Notes: generated by a model from the sequence alone, not told the origin. 64,000 bases of DNA from Cladophialophora immunda (GCF_000835495.1 NW_015622542.1:2502485-2566484), one strand, 5' to 3'; positions 41,544 to 53,025 are shown, counted from the stretch's first letter. Numbers and translations: made by a program.

Positions 41544-43190
41544 CTACTCGATCCCACCAGACCTTGTGCGTGAGGCTTCTGACAGCCTTGTAGCCTCCCG
41601 CTGTAGCTCCAGCTTCTCGTCTGCAGTGAGGTCGCTCTTCGCCTTCGGGACCTTTCCCCAGATTGTGACCAGTAACAAGGCCGCAATACCAGCAGCCACG
41701 CCGAACCAAAACGTGTTCTTGTAGCTCTGTCTCAGCCCAGACTCGTCCACCGTGTATGACTGAACAATGTCGGTGAAGCCCAGAAGCAGAGCAAAGCCCA
41801 GCTGCAAGACCGAGTTGATAAGTCCCCCCGCCAGCCCCTGTCGCGCCTTGGGCATCTGTGTGGTGATGAAGACGGCGATCAGGTTGTACGAGAGATCAAT
41901 GCCAACAGTACCCAGAATGCACGCCGGGAAAATCCAAGCCCAATAGTTTCCACCCTCAGGAATTCGAGCCAGAAGCAGCTGAGACCCAATGGCGCCAAGG
42001 CATGAAATAATCAAGAGCAGGCGGCCCGACACCAGATGGAGGATGAACCCTTCTATGGTACTCAAGATCACTCCGCCGACCACCGTTGGCGTCCACCACG
42101 CGACGACCTGAATAGGGGTGGCGCCCATGATATTCTGGAAGTACAAGGTTCCGTAAAGTAAAAGGACGCCGAAGTTTCCATAGAGGAATAGCATCGCGAT
42201 AACGAGTTGTACCATGCACGGGACGGTAAAGATATCACCCGGTAAGAGTGGGACTCGTGCTTTCCAGCCTTCCACATATACGGCGATCAGAAGCAGTATC
42301 AATCCAAGGCAAAACAGGGTCGGAATGTAAGGAGTCTGCCACCGCCGTTGAGCATGTGCGGATTCGGTGATTGCGAAGACGACAAGGACCAACCCCGGCA
42401 CTATCGTCATGGTACCCAGCCAATCCATGGGAATCTTGTTCTTCCGCCGTTCTTTCCAATCATTGGGAATAGATAGCATCGACGTCGTGGCGGTGATGGC
42501 GGTAAGGATGGCTCCAATCCAGAAGAACCAGCCCCAGGCCAGGAATTGACCGACGATTCCAGCACAGAATATCCCCACAAAGAACCCGACAACAGCAAAG
42601 GTGCCGTACAATGCGAAGGCCAGGTTCTTGCGCGGCCCAGGTCTGTAGGCGCTCCCCATCAACATAACCCCAGTGGGCAGGTAAGCGGCGGCTCCAAGAC
42701 CTTGCAGTGCTCGGCAGAAGTCCAGCATGAGAGGAGAAGTACTGAAGCCACAGACAATGCTCCAGATTAGAAGCCATACCAAACCGGCGACATAGACAGG
42801 GTAGCCCCCGAACATGTCGCCGAGCCTGCCGAAAACCAGGAGCATGCTCGCAATGACCAGGGAGAACGCCGTGGCTGGCCACACGCTGGATGACTGAGGA
42901 ATGCCGAGTTCTTCGATGAGTGTCGGGAGCAGGACATTGAATCCCGAAACAAAATACTCCGTTATAATCTGGGACATTATTATGCTGAACACGAAGGCCA
43001 TTTCAGACCACATGGACCCGAATGCAGGGGGTCGTTCACGTCCGAGTCTCTCGATCCGTGCATCCATCGATTCTTCAACATCAGGTTGGGCGTGAATCTT
43101 TGGGGCCAGCGAAAGCTCCATGGTTTCGGATTCGGGGCTGGGATTGTTGCTCGTCTTTCTATCGACATTCGGAAAGCTCATCACTTCCAT
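41544..43190 (-). CDS. Major facilitator superfamily transporter, DHA2-like 14-helix type
   Basis: Single exon, 548 residues from the ATG at 43190. After a polar N-terminal 70 residues come about 14 hydrophobic helices. Motif A is visible as GRLGDMFGGYPVY. The antiporter motifs follow: RALQGLGAAAYLPTGVMLMG (motif B) and ALYGTFAVVGFFVGIFCAG (motif C). The C-terminus is a short charged tail. The sequence is closest to the aminotriazole-resistance / low-affinity ammonium transporter branch of fungal DHA2 transporters (Atr1/Amf1-like). Likely a proton-coupled exporter or importer of small molecules in the plasma membrane; the substrate cannot be read from sequence. A TATATA element lies about 80 nt upstream. 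No biosynthetic cluster surrounds it. Confidence 0.92.
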   Translation of the reverse strand: MEVMSFPNVDRKTSNNPSPESETMELSLAPKIHAQPDVEESMDARIERLGRERPPAFGSMWSEMAFVFSIIMSQIITEYFVSGFNVLLPTLIEELGIPQSSSVWPATAFSLVIASMLLVFGRLGDMFGGYPVYVAGLVWLLIWSIVCGFSTSPLMLDFCRALQGLGAAAYLPTGVMLMGSAYRPGPRKNLAFALYGTFAVVGFFVGIFCAGIVGQFLAWGWFFWIGAILTAITATTSMLSIPNDWKERRKNKIPMDWLGTMTIVPGLVLVVFAITESAHAQRRWQTPYIPTLFCLGLILLLIAVYVEGWKARVPLLPGDIFTVPCMVQLVIAMLFLYGNFGVLLLYGTLYFQNIMGATPIQVVAWWTPTVVGGVILSTIEGFILHLVSGRLLLIISCLGAIGSQLLLARIPEGGNYWAWIFPACILGTVGIDLSYNLIAVFITTQMPKARQGLAGGLINSVLQLGFALLLGFTDIVQSYTVDESGLRQSYKNTFWFGVAAGIAALLLVTIWGKVPKAKSDLTADEKLELQREATRLSEASRTRSGGIE

Positions 43191-43861
43191 GCCGGGAAGG
43201 AAATCCAGGTACAAATATCAAGGAGCGAAGGATCGATGTGAGCAAGAGAGCACAATGAGCACATGGTCCGGTATATAATGGATGTTCTTGCCAGCTCCAT
43301 TTCAAACCACAGCTTCATCTATACGCGCATATCAATAGAACCTGATAAATGCCAGCGGAGCAGAAAAGACCGGGGTAGGGACGGGTAAGCAAGCACGGTC
43401 GAAGAAGTGAATATACCCCCGGCCGCAAGCGAGATGACACAATCCAGCAGTAAGATCTAGAATGGAGGAAGATGCTCTCATCGCCGTAACAGTATCCATT
43501 GCTGTCGAAACACGGCTGAAGCATAGAGCATATAATGCCCCGGGGAGCCCATGTGGTAAGGGAAAGTCGAGGAAAGTCGCCATTTGAAATCCGTTGAAAG
43601 ATGTAATCGACTTTGGCAAGTCGCCGTCGTCCGGTTGTCTCCGTCATGTCCGCCATGTCCGATCCGCGATTGACTACGCAACAAATGTGGCACCGTCTGG
43701 GGATTGAAATGCATTTGCTACCAAGGGCATATCACTGTCTTCCACCTGGATTTTCTCGTGAGCTACCAAATTACCAACCAGACCCATCTCCACGCTCGTC
43801 TCTCCCAAATAACTCCCGACGGAGCTTCTAGTCTTTTCCCTCCGGATTTAAGTATCTATAC
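43191..43861. other. Intergenic
   Basis: Promoter of the MFS gene and 3' flank of the MARVEL-type gene. No frame with support. Confidence 0.5.
43272..43277 (-). promoter_or_regulatory. TATA element of the MFS transporter gene
   Basis: TATATA lies about 82 nt upstream of the ATG at 43190, within a CATTATATACC context on the minus strand. A short leader would result. Confidence 0.4.
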
Positions 43862-44722
43862 TCAAACAACAACCGGCTCGGGCTTGTCTAGTTTCGCCTC
43901 TCCCCCCTTTTCCTCTTCTGTCGTGGGGATAGGTGCAGTTACTGGGGCTGCAGTCGTCGCAGTCGTTGTTCCCGCTTGACCGGCTTCGGCCACTCTCTGG
44001 CGATGAAGAGCCATTCCGAAAACCGTCAAGGTAACGCAAAAGAGAATGCTGACAACAGGACATTAGCCAGTCTCCATGATCTCGGCAGTTTAGGACAGGG
44101 TAACTCACAACTCCAGACCGCCGAGCCCAGCAGCAGTTCCTGCGAGGGCCACGCCTGCTCGTCTGCTGCTGGAAGCTCTCTTGACAATGCTCCTTGGGAT
44201 AAGTCCCATGTCCGAAGGCCTGAACGGAGCGTGCCAGAAGCCGTAACTTGGTCCGTGGCCATACCAGAAACGATGGTAGAAGCTCGTCCACCTTGCTAAC
44301 AGGGCAAAGCTGACCAGCCAAAACAGGGTACCACAGACCTCGAGAGCGAGAATGGCCCAGCGGTTGTAGAGTGCTGGCTTGCGAGAAAGGGCCACGAAAT
44401 AGTATGCGAAGACGATCAACGTTGCTGATGCCTTGAGCCATGTCAGCTTTCGCCCTCTGCAGTAAGAAGTGATGGGCCGGCTTACAGTGAACAACGCAAT
44501 ACCAAAGGCAGGAAACCCGCCCCAAATGCCGGTGCTTGCGGCAGTAAAAGCCAGCACCAGAATCGCGATCACCGCTCTCGCGCAGCCAATTGCGTTTGAC
44601 CACCGTGGCATCGGCACGACGGACGGGTGAACGTGAGAAGCGTTGGACATTCTGAGGGATGTCGAGGTCGAAAACCGTGAAACTGGCTGAATTGGTGCCT
44701 CTTCAGCGCTTCGGTCAACCAT
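43862..44722 (-). CDS. MARVEL-type four-helix membrane protein
   Basis: Three exons on the minus strand: 44722-44486, 44431-44109 and 44048-43862, giving 248 residues. Four hydrophobic helices are visible: AVIAILVLAFTAASTGIW, GIALFT joined to ASATLIVFAYYFVAL, WAILALEVCGTLFWLVSFALL, and GLEFILFCVTLTVFGMAL. The spacing is typical of the MARVEL domain (a short first loop, then a larger second loop containing YGHGPSYGFWHAP). The last helix exists only after splicing, which supports the second intron. The first intron is 54 nt, in phase and without a stop, so its retention would insert 18 residues (VSRPITSYCRGRKLTWLK). I prefer splicing because it joins helix 2 smoothly. The C-terminus is Thr/Ala-rich and acidic. 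Fungal MARVEL proteins sit in eisosomes or the plasma membrane; the specific role is unknown. Confidence 0.8.
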
Positions 44723-45618
44723 CTGCTTGAGCAATCACTCCAAGGACAGGATCAATGGATAACTACGAGAAGAAAGTCAAGGCTTCGAGGGGACGCAGGT
44801 AGAGGTCTAGCACCACGCCTTTATTACCTTCTGAGGGCTTGTGACCTGGGCAGTGGTGGCTGCAAGCGTTCGCCCGACAACGTACAAAGAATGAAGACTT
44901 GCAATCGGCGCTGTCGAAGAGCCTCGCCCAGCATGGACCATGTTCAATGCTTTCTGATTGGGTCCGGCGACGAAGAATGCGCTTGGGCGTTTGAACACAG
45001 TTCGTGGATGGGGGACGAGAAGACAAAGCCTTTGTCTGCTCGGCCGCGTTCAGTTGATTTCCAGCGGGAGATCAGACAGAAGCCGTTGCATGGTTTGGGC
45101 GCATTGTCCCACACAGCGAGACCACAAAAGAACACGCAGGATGGAAACGGTAGCGTAACAACGACGGGATCTTGGGTGCGACATGCTTTTCTACATGGCG
45201 AACTCTGTCAAAGCATGTTCAAATGATGATTCGTCTCGAAAATACCAAAGCCAGGCGAGGAGAATGGAGAATCGATGATTGAAGCTGTGACTCTGGATAC
45301 GTTGGGGATGATGGTCACAGCCCGGCCGGGGTTTATATGCCGTGGCGCAGGGGAGCTTCTTCGTCCACAGTAGTGACATCAGCATTAAACCAGCCTCTCC
45401 ATCGAGTCCATCACACCACAATTGATCTCCCAGTTTTGGGCATTCTGAATACAGAGTATTTTGTTCATTTCCCCAGCTTCTCACACGGTCTGCGTTTGCT
45501 ACAGGCATTTCAGGTGGAGGCCCTCTGTATCCCCCATAGAAGAGTATCACGACGAACACCACCCCTCGGCATTAGAGACCTCTTTCGTCCTGACCTTGAC
45601 ACAACGCGCTCTTGAACC
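44723..45618. other. Intergenic, divergent promoters
   Basis: Between the MARVEL-type gene (minus) and the aldo-keto reductase gene (plus). No supported frame. Confidence 0.5.
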
Positions 45619-46786
45619 ATGCTTTCCCAATGTAGCAGACGCTCCCTATCGAGGATTGGTCAAATATCGCGGCAAATCAGCAACCAAACCAGAACAATAG
45701 TAGGATACACGAAAACACAGTTTCCGCTGAACACAGGCGCCGAGATCCCAGCTATAGGGTTCGGAACGTGGCAGGTAAGCTCCAGTCTCGCTCCAGCAGA
45801 CTACACCAGCCCAATCAGAGGCGTCGCGGGCCATTGTGAGTGATTAACCAGCGTCTGACCTGCATAGGACAAAGAAGCACAGGAAGACGCAGTGGCCGAG
45901 GCATTGAAGGTGGGCTATCGGCATATCGATACTGCACGGATGTAAGAGACCCATAAGTTAGTTGACCTACTTCTGGAGGCTAAGTCGTCGCAGATATGGC
46001 ACGGAGCCGGGTGTCGCCAAAGGCATCAAAAAGTCCGGCATTCCTCGCAGTGACATTTTTTTGACGACAAAGCTGTGGAACAACTCGCACCATCCCGACG
46101 ACGTGGAAAAGGCGTGCGACGCCTCTCTGAAAGACCTTCAGACCGACTATGTCGACCTCTATCTGATGCATTGGCCATCCCCATGGGCGCGCGGCGACAA
46201 AATGAGGCCCATGAAAGACAACAAGATTGTCCCTGGTGACACTGACTACGTCGAAACCTACCGTGCCATGGAGAAACTGGTCGCCCAGGGCAAATGCCGC
46301 GCCATCGGCGTGAGCAACTTCTCCCTCGCAGAAATGGAAAGGCTGCTGAGAGAAACCTCGATCGTCCCGGCCGCGCATCAAATGGAACTGCATCCGTATC
46401 TGGTCCAGGCCGATTTCTCGACATGGCACAAGTCAAAGGGCATCCACATCACGCAATACTCGCCGTTTGGGAATCAGAACGAGATCTACGACAAAGGCAA
46501 GAACATGGGCAAACTGATCGACGACCCGGTGCTGAAAGAGATCGGGAGGAAGTACGGCAAGAACGGGGCGCAGGTGGCTCTGGCATGGGGGATAGCGAAG
46601 GGTCATTCCGTGATACCCAAGTCCAAGACACCGTCGCGCATCAAGGCGAACTTCGAGGGCGACTTCAAGCTCGAGGCCGAGGACGTCAAGAAGGTCGATG
46701 GGCTGGACAAGAAGATGAGGTTCAACGACCCGTCGGAGTCGTTTGGGTGGAACTTCTACGCCGATCTCGACGGAAAGAACAAATAA
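45619..46786 (+). CDS. Aldo-keto reductase, possibly mitochondrial
   Basis: Three exons: 45619-45774, 45868-45941 and 45994-46786, giving 340 residues. Splicing assembles the AKR start (IPAIGFGTWQ|DKEAQ) and the GYRHIDTARI|YGTE block. The catalytic tetrad is complete: Asp73, Tyr78, Lys103 and His136 (LMHWPSPW). AIGVSNFSLAEMERLL and the NADPH-binding SVIPKSKTPSRIKANF motif are present. NADPH-dependent reduction of aldehydes or ketones such as sugars or methylglyoxal-type carbonyls is expected; the substrate is undetermined. The first 27 residues (MLSQCSRRSLSRIGQISRQIS) are basic, Ser-rich and free of acidic residues, as in a mitochondrial presequence. This is unusual for AKRs and suggests organellar targeting, unless translation starts later. 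Total length without this segment, about 312, is normal. Confidence 0.93.
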
Positions 46787-47518
46787 CGGAAAAAAGTCAT
46801 CCATGGCAGTCCAAGAACGCTGGGAACATGCGGCCGAGAGAGAGTCCGTGTAAGATTGGGAGGATTATGGCTGACAACAAAAGGCTGAGAAGGAAGGGTT
46901 TGTTGGTTGCGTGTTCTGCGTGTCTTGTTTGCCACTCGATCGGTCCCTCGCAGGAGGGCAGCAAATCAGAAGCATGGTGTCTGTCATGATTCCAAACAAT
47001 CTGGCTGTGGAAGGGCTACACAGCCTCGCAGTGGTGCGTACATGGCTAAGCCCAAGTAGAGTAGATTACGAGTGAGAATGATATGGGCCAGTGTCATTTG
47101 GGCATTCCGAGCCGCACTGCAGCACATCAGGAGGGAGAGTGGCCTTTGGCTTGCTCTGGGTGGCTCTGGGCTCTGGGCTCTGTAGGGGCTCGCAGCTCTT
47201 TGTCATCACCTATTTGATGACGTCTTGCGGGAGCTGAGCACCTGCGGTGTGACCCTTTGCAGCGCCTTCTCCCAACTGTCCTTTTTATGGCATCTGTTCA
47301 CGCGCCTCCTCCGCCCATGCGACGACCAGCTGAAAATCTGAGCGGGCTTTGTTTCAGGCTTGTTGGGTCAATGGATCTTACAATAAATGTCCTTGCCGTC
47401 TGCTCAACCTAAACCTTACCACACCTTGATACAAACTTCTCTTCACTGTGACCAGCCAAACGGGTGATTAATTTCTCCAATCAACCTGCGCTGCGGGTCG
47501 CGTGCTCAATTACCACAA
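46787..47518. other. Intergenic
   Basis: Contains a small GGCTCTG tandem run near 47150-47185. No gene supported. Confidence 0.5.
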
Positions 47519-48777
47519 ATGGCTGCCGCTGCGAGGACGCTCAACAGCTTTACCTCAGGCATAGGCCGTGTCTCCAAGCGGCTTATTGCTTCGTATGTGC
47601 TCGACTGGATTCTGATATGGTAAGAACTGGAGGGCCGAGACGCACAATTCAGCACACAAGTTGACTATCTCTCAGGGCGACGGTGGCAGTTGGCGCCGCC
47701 TTCTCGCAGATCCACGGAAACAAACATTCGTTCTCCCTCCAAGATCCAAATATTTCCTATCCTTACCACGATGATACTGTCACGGTCCCAGTCCTGATCG
47801 TGGTTGCCGTTGTCGCACCAGGGGTGATCACTGCGGCCATCTCCCTGCTTTTTGTCCCCGGCCCGACCGCCCATCGATCAACTCCCAAGGCATTGATCTG
47901 GCGCAGAAAGCTCTGGGAGTGGAACGCAGCATGGATGGGTCTTGGTGTCGCCGTGGCAGGTGCGTTCGTCATCACTGAGGGACTGAAAGATCTCGCTGGG
48001 AAACCCCGACCCTTTCTGCTCGCCGTGTGCGACCCGGACTTGAGTCCTGAAGCCATCCGCAGACACCAAGTAGGTGGACTGGGGACATCCATAGACTCGG
48101 CTACGCCGATTGTCGTCGATTGGCATATCTGTCGCACCACCGACCAGAGCAAATTGCGCGATGCATTCGCGAGCTGGCCGTCGGGGCATTCGAGCTTCAG
48201 CTGGGCGGGCTTGTTCTATCTCACTTTGTTCATCTGCTCCAAATTCGCAGTTCAGATCCCTTTCTTGTCGCCAAGCTCGGAAAGTGGACGACAGACGTCC
48301 GCGTTTGACGAGGAGGAGGATCAGCTTGGGAAGGAATCAATGATTACCACCTCTTCTCACCAGCGGCACCACCCTCCTCGAAACCAAGCGGCAGCTCCTC
48401 CCATATATCTGCTGATTATTGCATTCATTCCCATCGCAGTCGCCATGTTCATCTCAGTGTCGCGGTATTTCGACGATCACCACGCCGGGTTCGACATCAT
48501 TTCGGGCTCGGTCCTCGGCATTTTCACCGCCTGGTTGGGGTTTCGATGGTATCATCTACCGATACAGGGAGGAAGCGGGTGGGCCTGGGGAGCAAGGAGT
48601 CGTGATCGAGCCTTCTGGCTGGGCTTAGGCCGTGCGGGATACGTGGGCGATGAAGGCTGGGAGGCTGCGAACTTGACAGCGCACAATCGAGGTCTAGAAG
48701 CTGGTCAACAGGTCACAGCGGCTGGTCTACCTGATCAGCAGGATGCAACAGAGACAGTTGTGGCAAACAGAGTTTAG
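47519..48777 (+). CDS. PAP2-family lipid phosphatase (DPP1/LPP1-like)
   Basis: Two exons, 47519-47619 and 47676-48777, with a 56-nt intron, giving 400 residues. The first exon supplies the N-terminal helix MAAAARTLNSF...ASYVLDWILIW, which continues smoothly into ATVAVGAAFS. The three PAP2 motifs are intact: Lys138-x6-Arg145-Pro146 (KDLAGKPRP), Pro202-Ser-Gly-His205 (WPSGHSSF), and Ser296-Arg297-x5-His303-x3-Asp307 (SRYFDDHHAGFD). Six transmembrane segments are expected. It dephosphorylates diacylglycerol pyrophosphate, phosphatidate or lysophosphatidate without Mg2+, in vacuolar or Golgi membranes in yeast. A loop between motifs 2 and 3 carries a charged His-rich insertion. The gene is normal in length for filamentous fungi. 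Confidence 0.93.
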
Positions 48778-49304
48778 GGAAACTAGGATGAAGACTGAAT
48801 CACAATTGCTTTCGCACTAGAGGAGCATCTTTAATGAAATCGCAGCTGGGGCATTCCCAAACACGCATTTGACAAAGTTTGGCACGATCGAGGAACATTC
48901 CGAGGGCGAGAGCCGTCAGCTGCTTTGGAAGACTTAAGCCGTCTCAAGCACAAGGCCGAGCTGAACAATGTGAAGAGGTCTTCAAGGACTGTCGGATGAG
49001 AGAGGTTGAGAGTTTCGGGCAGTTGAGGACGTGAACGCGTCAGAAAGTCAAACCGAAAGTTGGTGCTGAGTGGATGCACACTCGGAATCTTCGTATTTCA
49101 ATATGGCACTGCGATGATTTCATCACCAAGACGTCAGCGCAGTTTATGCTTTCAACACGTATTACAAAGAGCCTTTAGCTATTCCGTGAATGCCTTGGGA
49201 GCAATGGAAGGGTTTCTACAACAATTCCTCCGAATAACTTCATCAACGAACACCCCTGCCACTCTTCCGAAGACTCAAAAGACCATCCACAAATAATCGG
49301 CCCA
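48778..49304. other. Intergenic
   Basis: 3' flank of the phosphatase gene and promoter of the small membrane protein gene; nothing else seen. Confidence 0.5.
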
Positions 49305-49634
49305 ATGTCTGCCTCGTCAGACCGCGATCACAAACCGTCGTTGCCCAAGTTCGAGCCATTGCCGCCGACCAATTTCCTCAATAGACTGATCAATCGCATC
49401 CTCGCTCCGCTCTTCTACCTGGTCTTCACCCTCATCACCAGCATCGTCATCGTACCAATCTATGTCATGATAGACAGCTTCAGGCATGGCCGCAACAAGT
49501 CTGGGGGCCAGCGAGGCGCAAGGGACGAATCCACAAAGTACCCGGGCCAAGCAGACAAGACCAACAAGATCTCCAGCTTTCTGCGCGAATATGGACAGAG
49601 CTATGGCGGGACGAGGAAGTCCGGGAAGACGTGA
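49305..49634 (+). CDS. Small single-pass membrane protein, unknown function
   Basis: Single exon, 109 residues, ATG in the context CCAATGTC. Residues 1-30 are polar and Pro-rich (SLPKFEPLPPTNFLNRLINR). One strong hydrophobic helix spans about residues 33-55 (LAPLFYLVFTLITSIVIVPIY). The C-terminal half is basic and hydrophilic (RHGRNKSGGQRGARD; SSFLREYGQSYGGTRK). The pattern is protein-like and suits a small tail-facing membrane protein of the ER or mitochondria. I recognise no family. A chance frame of this length is possible, but the clear topology argues for a real gene. Confidence 0.5.
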   Translation: MSASSDRDHKPSLPKFEPLPPTNFLNRLINRILAPLFYLVFTLITSIVIVPIYVMIDSFRHGRNKSGGQRGARDESTKYPGQADKTNKISSFLREYGQSYGGTRKSGKT

Positions 49635-50786
49635 TGACCAGCTTTGTACAACCGAGAATCACTATCACCGCAGGTGAATAATGAAGGAGCTCAAGTGGCT
49701 GATTTGCGAAAGAACGTCAATCCGCCCTTGGCCAAAACACGCGCTTAAGGCATTGGTGTAGGAGGTACATAAATCCAACGCCATTCGTTCCCTCTCGAGC
49801 TATTCCTCGTCGTCAACATAAGGAGATATCACAAAGGCGGCAGCGGCCTTCAGAGCTAGGTCTCGGAAGGGCAACCCTGGATGGTGCTGGAACATTACGA
49901 GTAGGAGTGGTTGTCTGCTGGACCGCCAGAAGCAGGCTCTGGGGTAGACCTTGCTCGCCTCGACGCTGGCGGCCTTAGGTGGGGGCGAAACAACAAGGGT
50001 GTCGCACAGAAGCAGAAAGCTCGGTCAAGCATTCTCGAATATGGACAATGCGACTTTACACCTCGAGGAAGGCAGTGTCTTGAGGTATTCAAATCGTTCT
50101 CTCAGAAGCCAATGCGCACCACTCCAGCAACATCAGTCCTGAATCGTCTCATCAAAAACTTACTGAGCTTGCTGTCTGTCTCGACGCATGTGCTGGCCCC
50201 TCACACCACCCCAGTGTGCCTCGCCCGCCTCCGCAGATGACCTTGCACCACGACCAGGGCTAGATGCCCACTTGATTCGCAAGGTTCGGGAGGATGCGCC
50301 CTGGGGACGAGGCAAACTAGTCGACTAGCCTTCACGCTCGAAAGTCCTGAGCCTCATTTGTGGTCTAAAATCATGCATGGGATGGTTTCAGGCATAGATG
50401 CCGTCTTCGCCTCTGCCAACTGTTACCTCAAGTGCTCATTTCTCGCGCTATACAAAGCAACCCCTCTCGACAGAGATAAACCGCTATTCGCGCAATTGTC
50501 CCGGCAGCAACAGGGAGTCTCGCTTGATCTTGGTCATGTCCGCCAATGTGCACTACAAGGTCTCCTTCCTCAGTCTGCCGACGTTGTGCTGTCTGGCCAA
50601 CTAGTGTATAATCATGAGAGCCTGGAAGGCTCGCCAGTCCCTCGAAGCTAGGTATAACATATACATGCCTCACATGAGCCGACGCATAGGTGTCGGACCT
50701 TTTTCGCTTCACATCTCTGCTTTTTATTCTCCCCTTACCAAGCACGGTCGACTTATGAGAGCTTTCACATCTGGCCCACTGCTTAG
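49635..50786. other. Intergenic with an unresolved coding-like segment
   Basis: No confident gene. On the minus strand, a frame from about 50025 to 49800 ends in VDDEE-stop and looks protein-like near its end (MFQHHPGLPFRDLALKAAAA), but I found no convincing upstream exon. Confidence 0.4.
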
Positions 50787-53025
50787 ATGGAGAGCCACCA
50801 AGGGTATGTGACATTGTCTCAGGAAGGGCCGCCACGGCTCGAACTTCAACAAACCGAAGGTCCACTGTTTGATCTTCCAGACAATAATGGACCAAAAATC
50901 TCTTTCTCAGAGAATGAAGGTGAGTTTGTGGAGCATAGTATCTTGGCCTGTGGCCGTCCTGCCGACAAATTGTTAACGTCAACCCTGTTAGCCGAACGAG
51001 ACTCTGTGAAGGAAGGAAACTCAAAGCGAACTCCCCTCGACAGCTACAGCCTCTTGAAGAACACCGGAAGGGAAACGCACAAGGTATCCAACGCGTGGCG
51101 AGCAGGCAATAAAGCTCGGATCCCGCTCCTCAGCCTGTGCTGCCTGCTCATCATGTTTGCAATTCTCGCCGCCATGATCGTAATCCTGCTCGTTTCTGAT
51201 GGCCAAGATGTGGAATCCTGGGGCGCCGCAACCATGAACATTGGCGGTCATTCCCACTATTGGCAGGTTAGCGTCAGTGCCTGGCTTGCCCTGGCAAACT
51301 TCCTCCTCTCAAAGACCCTCGCTGTTATGTTTGCGGAGGCTGTTGCCGTTTCCTGGTGGGTGGACGCCATCCGTGGCCAGACCTTGAAAAGGCTCCATTT
51401 CCGATGGGCAGTCGGCAATTCCATACAGACAGTGGCATTGCATTGGAGGCTATGGGGCTGGATATGCGTTGGAAGTCTAGCATTTACCATATTTGCCGGG
51501 CTGGAAGGTAAGGATCACCCCCTCTTGTGGGCCGATTATCTTCCCAACGCCCAAAGCAGGCATGCTCGTCCCGGGTGATTAGCTGACGATCAATATAGTG
51601 GTACTACAACAAGCCAGTTCTTCAACTACAGTCTTGTCGCTGATCCCTCGAAACATGACCTCAGAGCTTGCTAGCGCTCTTCCTGCTGGGTTTTCCGGCG
51701 TCGTCGCAGCAGTTGCACACGACACTTTCGGCGTGGTTTATTTCACGCCACCCTTTATTCAAGTCCTTCAAGACTACAAGATCCAGTCGCCTGTCTCCCT
51801 CGACTTGAAAGGGTGTGACTCTACTTCTAACGTCTCCTGCACCACGCGACTGCCCGGAGTGGGCTTCCAATATACCTGCAACGCGACTCGGAGTGCGCTG
51901 CTGGATCCACTGTCCACGGATCCATCTGGTTCTGCTCTCCAACCTCCCAACTCGGTTTTTCAGGTGAATGTCACCACTGGGATTGATTGGGAGATTGGCC
52001 TCAGCGTCCTCTGGCAGGACGAGAGAGGCTACCAGGGCAAAACCGTCACGAACCGACATTGCACTCTCCTGCCGGCTTTGGTAGAGTATCCGGTCAATGT
52101 TACGCAGGGGGTGGCAACTTTACAAGCACCCACGTCTCAGGTAGAATGGACAACTTCTCCCAGCAATCCGGACGATGAAGCTCTTCTGGTCGATAAAGTA
52201 CTGAACCTGCTTCCTATCCCAGAGCACGACAAGACACTGTACCGCGTCTGGATTGAAGAGAGCGACCCCAATTCCGGGCAACACAGCACGCTGGGAGGTG
52301 TCGCGCTCGCATTCTCCAGCCTTTTCGGCTCGAGCATCGTCCTCAAGAGCGACGTCACCAACTTCGGCTCCGACGTGGCGGTGACGGGGTCCTTCGCGGC
52401 GCCCTACGCCGTCTTCGAACACGGCACTGGCGACATCGACGCGGCGCTCAACAACACCTACGCATCTCCGATGAACGCCTTGCTCTCGAACATCCGAGAC
52501 ATCATGTTCCGCACCACGGTGGCGATCGCGACGCAGAGGGTGGGCGACTACATGTTCCCGAACTCGTCGGCGCTGGACGTGCAGACGGCGACCGTCCCGG
52601 CCCACAACGTCACCGCCCAGGGCGAGTACCGGGTCTACCACACCGTCTACAAGACGAACCGGACCGTCCTCGGCGTCGCGGTCGCGCTGATGCTGGTCGC
52701 CATCCTGGCCATCCTGCCCCTCTACGACGGCTACTGGCTGCTCGGCAGGAAGGTCAGCCTGTCGCCCTTCGAGGTCGCCAAGGCGCTGCACTACTCGACC
52801 GTCGTGATCGACAAGCGAACCGGCGAGAGACAGCCCTACAGCGTCCTCGACGTGGTCGCAGGGCCGGACCGGGTGCCGCAGTCCGGCTCCAATCTGTCCG
52901 CCGACGAACTGGTCAAGGTCCTGGGGGCCAGGAAAGTGCGGTATGGGGAAGTTGGCCCCAATATCCTCGGAGTGGGCTTGATCGAGTATACAGAGCCGCC
53001 CAAGGCGGGGAGGCTTTACGACTGA
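50787..53025 (+). CDS. Large integral membrane protein with glycosylated ectodomain, unknown function
   Basis: Two exons, 50787-51507 and 51599-53025, with a 91-nt intron (GTAAGG...ATAG), giving 715 residues. The N-terminal 110 residues are cytosolic and polar. Three hydrophobic segments follow (LLSLCCLLIMFAILAAMIVILLV; LALANFLLSKTLAVMFAEAVAV; WGWICVGSLAFTIFAGL), with a WWVDAIRGQTLKRLHFRWAVG loop between. A luminal or extracellular domain of about 370 residues has paired Cys and many N-x-S/T sites (NVSC, NATRS, NVTTG, NVTQG, NNTY, NSSA, NVTA, NRTV). The last helix is VLGVAVALMLVAILAILPLY, and the tail is cytosolic. The architecture and the WW-x(4)-G-x-TL motif are typical of a fungal family of uncharacterised plasma-membrane proteins. 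A receptor or cell-wall sensor role is possible but not shown. The second half of exon 2 is markedly more GC-rich than the first. Confidence 0.82.
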
